DNA of 11,932 nucleotides from an uncultured Muribaculaceae bacterium (lineage in GTDB: Bacteria; Bacteroidota; Bacteroidia; Bacteroidales; Muribaculaceae): positions 1 to 11,932 of the forward strand of contig CALHWU010000134.1 of NCBI GenBank assembly GCA_938039795.1. Direction: 5' to 3'. The position numbers were made by a program, and so were the translations under genes. The notes below the pieces were generated by a model. That model saw nothing but the letters and a program-made list of their open reading frames with translations, had not been told where the DNA came from and searched no databases. This document shows positions 1 to 5,375 of the stretch, one piece after another (position 1 is the stretch's first letter; every line of letters starts with the position of its first letter).

Positions 1-386
1 ATCGTACGCGGTTCTACCAGATAATCTCCGCCAGTGACCGCTTCCACTATTCTCGCGGCATCAGCCAGAGGCGCGGCCGACAGATAACCGAGATGTCCCG
101 TATTCACGCCCATTATAGGAATCTGTTTGTCGCCCACATGATAAGCGGTATGCAGAAAAGTCCCGTCCCCGCCTATACTCATAGCCAGATCAGCAGAAAA
201 ATCATCGCATGGATTGAATGTGGCAACATCGGGCATTGACCGGCCTAACAGAGACCTGAGATAATCGGCATACCTCTCCTGGACGGCCAGTCTGCCACCT
301 GCCGCGTGTCCCAGAGCGCAGAACAGATCACGCAGACCCTCCGCATGCTCATCCTGGTAAGTATTGCCGAAAATGGCTAATTTCAT
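1..386 (-). CDS. nadK: NAD kinase, N-terminal part (cut by the window's left edge)
   Basis: This cytoplasmic enzyme phosphorylates NAD to NADP using ATP or another nucleotide and sets the cell's NADP pool. I translated the minus strand from the ATG at 386-384. It stays open for 128 codons to the left edge, starting MKLAIFGNTY. Residues 72-78 read GGDGTFL, the family's GGDGT motif, with the catalytic aspartate at 74. Residues 93-102 read GVNTGHLGYL, matching the conserved N-T-G-x-L-G-x-L stretch. A full NadK is about 290 residues, so the second, NAD-binding half lies outside the window. The gene follows the ACT-like frame on the same strand after a 70-bp gap. I see no TAnnTTTG box in that gap, so the two may be co-transcribed (inference). 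Family identity is firm. Confidence 0.95.
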   Translation of the reverse strand, partial: MKLAIFGNTYQDEHAEGLRDLFCALGHAAGGRLAVQERYADYLRSLLGRSMPDVATFNPCDDFSADLAMSIGGDGTFLHTAYHVGDKQIPIMGVNTGHLGYLSAAPLADAARIVEAVTGGDYLVEPRT

Positions 387-432
387 TTATATCGTTTATG
401 GATTGAAGTGTTAACGTAATGTAATGCCGCAT

Positions 433-448
433 TTCATGCAGTCATGAA
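433..448. repeat. Short inverted repeat upstream of nadK
   Basis: TTCATG (433-438) and CATGAA (443-448) form a perfect 6-bp inverted repeat with a 4-base spacer. It lies in the 70-bp gap between the ACT-like frame and nadK. In the minus-strand RNA it could fold into a small hairpin in the nadK leader, or as DNA it could be a binding site. No T-run follows it in the direction of transcription, so it does not look like an intrinsic terminator. A repeat this short can arise by chance. Confidence 0.35.
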
Positions 449-456
449 GACCGGCG

Positions 457-855
457 TCAGACATTAAGCAGCGTAAGCAGACTTTCTATCCGCTCCGACA
501 GGCCGTCGTCGCCATGATCGTCCGACTCATGATGAATCTCTACCACCCTGTAACCGTAGCGTTCGATCGAACGGGCTGCAGCCGTGGCGTCAACGCTGTC
601 GATATGGATCTCTACCAACAGTTCTCCGCCGGATGCGGCTATACTCTCATCCACGCAAAGGCCGATAAGCTGCGCGTCGACATCCTCACAGGCCATAGCG
701 ATGCGCGACGCACTGTATCGGTCTATACCGCACGCCACTTTCAGCCAGCTGCCGCCACGACCCACGGGGAGCCTTGTCCGAAAGCCATTTAATTCCGGCT
801 GCAAAGAGCTGAAAAAAGGCTCTTTGCTAAATGCTATGTCATCTTTTGGGGTCAA
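457..855 (-). CDS. ACT-like domain protein lacking the usual CBS pair; start uncertain, possibly a truncated remnant
   Basis: No exact function is known to me. The last ~95 residues (from about GGSWLKV to the C-terminal LLTLLNV) resemble the C-terminal ACT-like region of the CBS-domain protein often encoded beside nadK and pdxJ in Bacteroidales: a D-Y-S-x-x-x-I-A-like stretch (DRYSASRIA), a two-stranded middle, then an ERYGYRVVE stretch. Those relatives, as I recall them, are about 220 residues with two CBS motifs first; nothing like CBS is encoded here, because only ~140 bp of non-coding DNA separates the frame from pdxJ. The open frame reaches 933, but the only in-frame starts are GTG 933, TTG 855, TTG 804, GTG 765 and ATG 696. 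GTG 933 lies upstream of the predicted transcription start, and ATG 696 would cut into the domain. I chose TTG 855 because it follows an A-rich leader (132 aa). The high-G+C coding part is roughly 457-790, and the more upstream part is AT-rich. It could be a decaying gene. Confidence 0.5.
   Translation of the reverse strand: MTPKDDIAFSKEPFFSSLQPELNGFRTRLPVGRGGSWLKVACGIDRYSASRIAMACEDVDAQLIGLCVDESIAASGGELLVEIHIDSVDATAAARSIERYGYRVVEIHHESDDHGDDGLSERIESLLTLLNV
801..827. repeat. 9-bp perfect inverted repeat (potential RNA hairpin)
   Basis: GCAAAGAGC (801-809) and GCTCTTTGC (819-827) are exact reverse complements, separated by nine mostly A bases on the plus strand. On the minus strand the loop is T-rich. 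The repeat sits near the 5' end of the ACT-like frame, where coding signal is weak. Read on the minus strand it could be a leader hairpin. No U-tract follows the stem, so it is not a standard terminator. One candidate start codon (TTG 804-802) lies inside the 3' arm. Confidence 0.5.
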
Positions 856-858
856 ACT

Positions 859-890
859 TTTTATATTATGATTATTTCTGACTATTTTTG
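859..890 (+). promoter_or_regulatory. Predicted promoter for the pdxJ-led operon
   Basis: TATTTTTG at 883-890 fits the Bacteroidetes -7 consensus TAnnTTTG. A TTTT run at 859-862 lies 20 bases upstream, where the -33 element (TTTG) is expected, but it lacks the G. Transcription would begin near 895, giving a leader of about 100 bases before the pdxJ ATG. Within the leader, ATTTAC (912-917) and GGATTT (918-923) can each pair with overlapping parts of GTAAATCC (940-947). These stems are weak and may mean nothing. Pattern match only. Confidence 0.55.
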
Positions 891-908
891 CGTTCGCGTT
901 TCGAAGTG

Positions 909-916
909 CAAATTTA
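909..916 (-). promoter_or_regulatory. Predicted -7 box for the ACT-like/nadK transcript
   Basis: The minus strand reads TAAATTTG from 916 to 909, an exact TAnnTTTG match, followed by CAC. Transcription would start near 903 and run left into the ACT-like frame. No clear TTTG lies 19-21 bases upstream, so the -33 half is poor. The box falls inside the longest version of the ACT-like frame (to 933), which argues against a start codon at 933. It also lies to the right of the pdxJ promoter, so the two promoters face each other. Confidence 0.45.
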
Positions 917-998
917 CGGATTTTTCCTGACACTCCTCTGTAAATCCAACGCTTATGATACGCAACATGTTTTTCTCAACGGAACAGCACCAATGGCA

Positions 999-1730
999 AT
1001 GACTAACTTAAGTGTGAATATCAACAAAGTAGCGACGCTCCGCAACGCCCGCGGCGAGAACGTGCCCGATGTAGTGCGCTTCGCCGTCGAGTGCGAGAAG
1101 CTCGGCGCTAACGGCATCACCGTGCACCCGCGCCCCGACGAACGCCACATACGCCGCAGCGACGTGATCCAGCTCCGACCGGTAGTGAAAACCGAGTTCA
1201 ATATAGAAGGCTACCCCTCCAATGAATTCATCAAACTCGTCCTTACAGTGAAACCGGAACAGGTGACGCTCGTACCCGATGCCCCCGACGCTCTGACATC
1301 ATCGTCGGGATGGGACGTAGGCAGCCACATGGACATGCTCACGGAGATTGTCGAAAAATTTCGCGACGCCGGGATACGCACTTCCATTTTTGTCGCCCCG
1401 GATCCAGAAGTCATCAGGCTTGCGGCCAAGACCGGCGCCGACCGGGTGGAACTCTATACCAAACCGTATGCCGATGCTTATGCATCCGACCGCGAAGCCG
1501 CTGTCGCCCCGTTTGTCGAAGCGAGCCGTGCGGCTCACGGCTGCGGTCTTGGAGTTAACGCCGGGCATGATCTGAATCTGGAGAATCTGGCGTTTTTCCA
1601 TGAAAAAGTGCCGTATCTCAACGAGGTATCGATCGGACATGCACTGATATCCGATGCCCTCTACCTCGGTCTGCCTGCCACGATAGCGGCTTACCGCGAA
1701 TGTCTGCGCCCCATAGCTACAACCGAATAA
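999..1730 (+). CDS. pdxJ: Pyridoxine 5'-phosphate synthase PdxJ
   Basis: This cytoplasmic TIM-barrel enzyme condenses 1-deoxy-D-xylulose 5-phosphate with 3-amino-2-oxopropyl phosphate to make pyridoxine 5'-phosphate, the ring-closing step of the DXP-dependent vitamin B6 pathway. From the ATG at 999 it is 243 residues, the usual family length, and begins with the typical LSVNINKVATLRNARG. Visible landmarks are TVHPRPDERHI (41-51, active-site His 43), EFNIE (66-70, Glu 70), VNAGHDLN (186-193, His 190) and the phosphate-binding EVSIGHALISDAL (209-221). An in-frame ATG at 993 would add two residues and is equally possible. The frame can be extended to a TTG at 888, but that part is AT-rich, overlaps the promoter and has no family resemblance. 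The gene leads a rightward operon; exbB starts 24 bp after its stop. Confidence 0.95.
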   Translation: MTNLSVNINKVATLRNARGENVPDVVRFAVECEKLGANGITVHPRPDERHIRRSDVIQLRPVVKTEFNIEGYPSNEFIKLVLTVKPEQVTLVPDAPDALTSSSGWDVGSHMDMLTEIVEKFRDAGIRTSIFVAPDPEVIRLAAKTGADRVELYTKPYADAYASDREAAVAPFVEASRAAHGCGLGVNAGHDLNLENLAFFHEKVPYLNEVSIGHALISDALYLGLPATIAAYRECLRPIATTE

Positions 1731-1754
1731 CCACTCACTACCCCCCAACAAAAC

Positions 1755-2504
1755 ATGTCTACAACAATACTCACAGCCATTCAAACCACAGCTGCGGCCA
1801 TCGCCGATACCACCGCTGCAGTACCTGCAGTCACTACAGATACCATCGCTCTGTCGCAGAGTGCTGCGGCGACTCCCGAGGTAGCCGACCTCTCAGTGTG
1901 GCAACTGTGCATCGAGGGCGGATTCATAATGATTCCTCTCGCCATTCTGGCGCTTGTGGCCATCTACATATTCTTCGAGCGCGCCATAGCCATAAGGCGT
2001 GCAGCTCATGAGGACAAATCGTTCATGCAGCGTATCAAGGACTATATTATCGACGGCGAACTTGAATCAGCCCGGCGTCTCTGCTCACAGACCGGCACTC
2101 CGTATGCCCGGCTTATCGACAAAGGCATCAGCCGTATCGGACGCCCCATGAACGACGTGCTCGTAGCCATCGAAAACACCGGTAATATCGAGGTAGCCCG
2201 TCTGGGCAAAGGTCTGCCCTGGCTCGCGACCACTGCCGCCGGAGCCCCCATGCTCGGATTCCTGGGCACTGTCATGGGCATGGTAGAGGCTTTCTACAAC
2301 CTCGCCAGCGCAGGTTCATCAGCCAATATCGACGTGCTTGCGGGAGGCATTTACGAAGCTCTCGTCACAACCGTGGCAGGCCTTATCGTGGGCATCATCG
2401 CACTGTTTGCCTACAACTATCTTGTGGCCCGCATCAACGGCATCATGAACATCCTCGAAGCCAAGACTATGGAATTCATGGATCTTCTCAACGAACCCTC
2501 CTGA
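1755..2504 (+). CDS. exbB: MotA/TolQ/ExbB-family proton channel subunit
   Basis: This is the inner-membrane scaffold and channel protein of an ExbB-ExbD (or TolQ-TolR) motor, which uses the proton gradient to drive a TonB/TolA-type protein. The 249-residue product has an Ala/Thr-rich N-terminal extension (about 1-45) and three hydrophobic segments: ~57-74 (GGFIMIPLAILALVAIYIFF), ~155-180 (includes GAPMLGFLGTVMGMVEAF) and ~200-224 (includes LVTTVAGLIVGIIALFA). The cytoplasmic loop between the first and second carries many charged residues. The G-x-x-x-x-L-G-x-x-G-T-V-x-G-M signature of the second segment is diagnostic of the family. The gene lies between pdxJ (24-bp gap) and exbD (10-bp gap), so co-expression is likely. 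Whether the motor serves TonB-dependent uptake or a Tol-like role cannot be told from sequence alone. Confidence 0.92.
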   Translation: MSTTILTAIQTTAAAIADTTAAVPAVTTDTIALSQSAAATPEVADLSVWQLCIEGGFIMIPLAILALVAIYIFFERAIAIRRAAHEDKSFMQRIKDYIIDGELESARRLCSQTGTPYARLIDKGISRIGRPMNDVLVAIENTGNIEVARLGKGLPWLATTAAGAPMLGFLGTVMGMVEAFYNLASAGSSANIDVLAGGIYEALVTTVAGLIVGIIALFAYNYLVARINGIMNILEAKTMEFMDLLNEPS

Positions 2505-2514
2505 CAATACGATC

Positions 2515-2952
2515 ATGGCACTGAAACGTCAATACGACATGACATCGCTGTTTTCGATGGCCTCGATGACCGATGTCATATTCCTGCTCCTGATCTTTTT
2601 CATGGTCACTTCGACATTCGTATTTCCGACAGCCCTTGAGATCAATCTTCCGCAAAGTTCGGAGCAGACACCTCTGAAACCCTCCACAAGAGTCTACATC
2701 GACTCCGACCAGGTGATATATGCCTCATTCGACGGCAGCGATCCGCAGGCAGTAGCGGAGGATCAGCTGCTCGCATTCCTGCAGCTTGTGATGCAACAGC
2801 AGCCCGAGCAGCAGTATATAGCGGTATATGCCGATGCCACAGTACCCTACGGACGGGTCATCGACGTGCTCACACTCGGAGCGCAGAACAACCTGAAGAT
2901 GGTGCTCGCCACCAAGCCGGCTCCATCATCAGCCAAGCCGACACGCCCATGA
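2515..2952 (+). CDS. exbD: ExbD/TolR-family biopolymer transporter
   Basis: This is the small single-pass partner of the ExbB channel. The 145-residue protein has a short cytoplasmic N-terminus (MALKRQYDMTSLFSMASM), one membrane helix at about 20-38 (DVIFLLLIFFMVTSTFVF), then a periplasmic domain. Asp 20 at the start of the helix occupies the position of the essential proton-carrying aspartate of ExbD/TolR. The periplasmic part has the usual pattern, including VYADATVPYGRVIDVL near residues 103-118, as in the ExbD/TolR fold, followed by a Pro/Lys-rich tail. The stop overlaps the next start as ATGA (2949-2952), which points to translational coupling with the TonB-like gene. Length and topology are normal for the family. 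Confidence 0.92.
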   Translation: MALKRQYDMTSLFSMASMTDVIFLLLIFFMVTSTFVFPTALEINLPQSSEQTPLKPSTRVYIDSDQVIYASFDGSDPQAVAEDQLLAFLQLVMQQQPEQQYIAVYADATVPYGRVIDVLTLGAQNNLKMVLATKPAPSSAKPTRP

Positions 2953-3743
2953 ACAATGATGACCGACGGCGCCGTATTCAGGCACTGACAGCCACAGCGC
3001 TCACCGTAGAGCTGATACTGATCGCCCTGCTGACAGCCCGTCTGCGCTATAACGGTGACGAGCCGCGCGTATGGCCCCCCGTCGATTCAGCCGAGCTGCT
3101 ACTGGCCGGCGAATACGTCATGGCCGGCGATATACCGCAGCCTGAACTGACCGATCCCCAGCCTGCGCCGGAAGCTGCCGAACAGCCTGCGCCGGAAGCC
3201 GATGACCTCAAGGACAGCGGCGAGCCTGCGCCGGAGACAGCCCCGGTGGTCAGCAGCGAGCAGGATTCACCGATGAAGACCAAGCGCAAGCCTAAGCCCG
3301 AGAAGACCGGCCCCACTCAGGCCGAACTCGAAGAACAGGAGAGAGTCAGAAAACAGAAGGAAGCCGCCGACCGAATAAACTCGCGAGTCAGCTTCGGAGG
3401 CACAAAAAATGGCTCTTCCCAGGCCAAAGGGAGCAGCGGCTCTCCCAACGGAAATGCTTCGTCGGGAGCGCTTAGCGGCACACCCGGCACCAATCTTAAG
3501 GGCCGCACACTCTCTTCGTGGGAAAAACCTGCAGGCACACAGACAGGCACTATCACCGTCACTGTGCGCGTCAACCGTCAGGGCCATGTCATAGCGGCCT
3601 CTTATGCCACCGGTACTGGTCCGGTCGCTTCCCAGCCGGCAGCCCGACGCAGCTGTGAACAAGCAGCCCTGCGATCGCGTTTCTCTGTTGACCTTGATGC
3701 CGTAAGCGAGCAGACTGGCACCATTACCTACCGATTTGAATGA
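2949..3743 (+). CDS. tonB: TonB/TolA-like energy transducer
   Basis: This is probably the periplasm-spanning protein that carries ExbB/ExbD motor energy to the outer membrane. The 264 residues show a basic cytoplasmic N-terminus with RRRR at 6-9, a membrane anchor at ~12-31, and a Pro/Glu/Ala-rich region with three PAPE units (72-96). A basic KRKPKPEK patch (112-119) follows, then a charged helical stretch (~123-144), a Gly/Ser/Asn-rich linker (~149-183) and a C-terminal domain (~185-264). The C-terminal domain contains TITVTVRVNRQGHVIAA and ends in QTGTITYRFE, like the TonB C-terminal fold of Bacteroidetes transducers in exbBD operons. The classical Y-P motif of E. coli TonB is not evident, so a TolA-like role is a real alternative. 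It is coupled to exbD by a 4-base overlap. Identity as the third motor component is confident; the gene name less so. Confidence 0.85.
   Translation: MNNDDRRRRIQALTATALTVELILIALLTARLRYNGDEPRVWPPVDSAELLLAGEYVMAGDIPQPELTDPQPAPEAAEQPAPEADDLKDSGEPAPETAPVVSSEQDSPMKTKRKPKPEKTGPTQAELEEQERVRKQKEAADRINSRVSFGGTKNGSSQAKGSSGSPNGNASSGALSGTPGTNLKGRTLSSWEKPAGTQTGTITVTVRVNRQGHVIAASYATGTGPVASQPAARRSCEQAALRSRFSVDLDAVSEQTGTITYRFE
3161..3235 (+). repeat. Three imperfectly spaced GCCTGCGCCGGA units in the tonB-like gene
   Basis: The 12-base unit occurs at 3161-3172, 3185-3196 and 3224-3235. The first two units share the next three bases (AGC) as well. Each encodes the PAPE motif in the Pro-rich periplasmic spacer. 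Identical codons, not just identical residues, suggest local duplication of DNA. The spacing (24 then 39 bases) keeps the reading frame. Confidence 0.7.
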
Positions 3744-3778
3744 ATCATATCTATATATCTAACAATAAATAAAGCATT

Positions 3779-4783
3779 ATGGCAATTGAAATCAAAGGAC
3801 AGCCCCTCCCAAATATTCCCTGGCAGGAACGCCCTCAGGGATGCGACCACGTAATGTGGCGCTACTCGGCCAACCCGGTGATCCCACGCAATCTTCTCCC
3901 CACATCCAACAGCATTTTCAATTCGGCTGTCGTGCCTTATGGACGTGACGGCTGGGAATTCGCCGGAGTGTTCAGGGTAGACGACACCAACCGCCGCATG
4001 CGGCTTCATCCGGGTTTCTCTCACGACGGCATTAACTGGCATATCGAGGAAGCCGACGTGAAATTCACCGGCGCTGATCCGGAAATCGCACACTGGGAAT
4101 ATGGTTATGACCCTCGTGTGGCCCGCATCGACGACCGATACTGGGTCACATGGTGCAACGGCTATCACGGCCCGACAATCGGTGTGGCATGGACCGACGA
4201 CTTCCATACATTCCATCAGATGGAGAATGCTTTTTTGCCTTACAACCGCAACGGAGTGTTGTTCCCCCGCAAGATCAACGGCCGATATGCAATGCTGTCA
4301 CGTCCGAGCGACACCGGCCACACAGCTTTCGGCGACATCTTCTACTCCGAATCGCCTGACATGGAGTTCTGGGGACACCACCGCCACGTCATGTCGCCCG
4401 CACGCTTCGAGGACAGCGCCTGGCAATGCATGAAGATCGGCGCAGGCCCTGTTCCTATAGAGACATCCGAAGGATGGCTGCTGCTTTACCACGGAGTGCT
4501 CCGCTCATGCAACGGCTACGTCTATGCCTTCGGATCCGCCCTGCTTGATATCGACCAGCCCTGGAAGGTGATCGCACGCAGCGCGCCTTACCTGATCTCA
4601 CCTTGCGAAATCTACGAGCTGACAGGCGACGTGCCCAACGTCACATTCCCGTGCGCGGCTCTGGTCGACGCCCCCACCGGACGCATGGCAGTGTACTACG
4701 GTTGCGCCGATACCGTCACAGGTCTGGCATTCGCCAAAATCGACGAACTCATCGACTGGACTCGTCGCAATTCACTTGTCTGA
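3779..4783 (+). CDS. GH130-family glycoside phosphorylase (beta-mannoside type)
   Basis: Members of this five-bladed beta-propeller family cleave beta-mannosides, mostly with inorganic phosphate, releasing mannose 1-phosphate. The 334-residue product has no signal peptide, so it should act in the cytoplasm on imported short oligosaccharides. Visible family features are the YDPRV motif (110-114) with the likely proton-donor Asp 111, the stretch NRNGVLFPRKINGRYAML (156-173) and SRPSD just after it, YHG (237-239), SPCEIYE (274-280), and a final blade reading VYYGCADTVTGLA (305-317). The length of about 330 fits the GH130_2-type mannooligosaccharide or mannosyl-N-acetylglucosamine phosphorylases, and basic residues near 164-165 and His 238 fit phosphate use (inference). 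The substrate cannot be assigned. It starts 35 bp after the tonB-like stop; that gap is AT-rich with no clear promoter. No susC/susD or transporter gene lies nearby. Confidence 0.88.
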   Translation: MAIEIKGQPLPNIPWQERPQGCDHVMWRYSANPVIPRNLLPTSNSIFNSAVVPYGRDGWEFAGVFRVDDTNRRMRLHPGFSHDGINWHIEEADVKFTGADPEIAHWEYGYDPRVARIDDRYWVTWCNGYHGPTIGVAWTDDFHTFHQMENAFLPYNRNGVLFPRKINGRYAMLSRPSDTGHTAFGDIFYSESPDMEFWGHHRHVMSPARFEDSAWQCMKIGAGPVPIETSEGWLLLYHGVLRSCNGYVYAFGSALLDIDQPWKVIARSAPYLISPCEIYELTGDVPNVTFPCAALVDAPTGRMAVYYGCADTVTGLAFAKIDELIDWTRRNSLV

Positions 4784-4805
4784 CCGGGCAAATTCTTCCT
4801 GTATT

Positions 4806-5375
4806 ATGGATAATCTTCAGACAGACGACAGCAAGTGCTGGAAGACGCTCTCATCGGAGTATCTTTTCAGACGGCCATGGCTTACAGCGCGCCGCGACAC
4901 TGTGGAGCTCCCCGACGGCCGCGTCAACAATGAATTCTACGTCCTGGAGTATCCGACGTGGATCAATGTGATAGCGGTCACGTCCGACGGCCTTTATGTC
5001 ATGGTGGAGCAATACCGCCACGGGCTTGGTCAGGTAGGCATAGAGCTTTGCGCCGGCGTAGTCGAAGAGGGTGAGGAACCGCTGGCAGCGGCCCGTCGTG
5101 AACTTGAAGAGGAGACAGGATATACAGGAGGAGAATGGCAGCTCGGATGTGTGATATCAGGCAATCCGAGTATCACCAACAATCTGACATATTGCTATAT
5201 AGCCAGAGGCGTAGAGCGGACTACGCAGCAGCATCTCGATGCCAACGAGGATATCGACGTGCGCCTGCTGACACGCGACGAACTGTTCACCCTCCTCTCT
5301 TCCGACCGGATGAAACAGGCGCTCATGGCCGCTCCGCTATGGCGCTATTTCGCGCTCGGACTTGACCGCCGATGA
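4806..5375 (+). CDS. NUDIX hydrolase, ADP-ribose/nucleotide-sugar pyrophosphatase-like
   Basis: NUDIX enzymes hydrolyse nucleoside diphosphates linked to another group, such as ADP-ribose or nucleotide sugars. From the ATG at 4806 the protein has 189 residues. A complete Nudix box, G-x5-E-x7-R-E-x-x-E-E-x-G-x, lies at about 84-106, with GVVEEGE at its start and RELEEETGY at its end; the glutamates bind the catalytic metal. It is preceded by INVIAVTSDGLYVMVEQYR, the usual strand before the box in the ADP-ribose pyrophosphatase group, and followed by GNPSITNNLTYCYIA. A TTG at 4776 would extend the frame by ten residues but lies inside the GH130 gene; the ATG after a 22-bp gap is the better start. 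The stop overlaps the priA start as ATGA. A nucleotide-sugar substrate linked to the upstream mannoside enzyme is possible but speculative. Confidence 0.9.
   Translation: MDNLQTDDSKCWKTLSSEYLFRRPWLTARRDTVELPDGRVNNEFYVLEYPTWINVIAVTSDGLYVMVEQYRHGLGQVGIELCAGVVEEGEEPLAAARRELEEETGYTGGEWQLGCVISGNPSITNNLTYCYIARGVERTTQQHLDANEDIDVRLLTRDELFTLLSSDRMKQALMAAPLWRYFALGLDRR

Noticed and set aside
514..871. Two plus-strand open frames opposite the ACT-like gene
   Set aside because: They are shadows of the minus-strand domain coding, are low in plausible structure, and have no promoter on the plus strand.
856..933. N-terminal extension of the ACT-like frame to GTG 933
   Set aside because: A strong minus-strand -7 box (909-916) lies within it, so this codon would be upstream of the transcript. 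It remains possible only if that promoter call is wrong.
888..998. N-terminal extension of pdxJ from a TTG at 888
   Set aside because: The extension overlaps the predicted promoter, is AT-rich, and does not resemble PdxJ, whose family start matches the ATG at 999 (or 993).
3744..3778. Promoter or terminator between the tonB-like gene and GH130
   Set aside because: The gap is AT-rich but contains no TAnnTTTG box and no stem-loop with a T-run.
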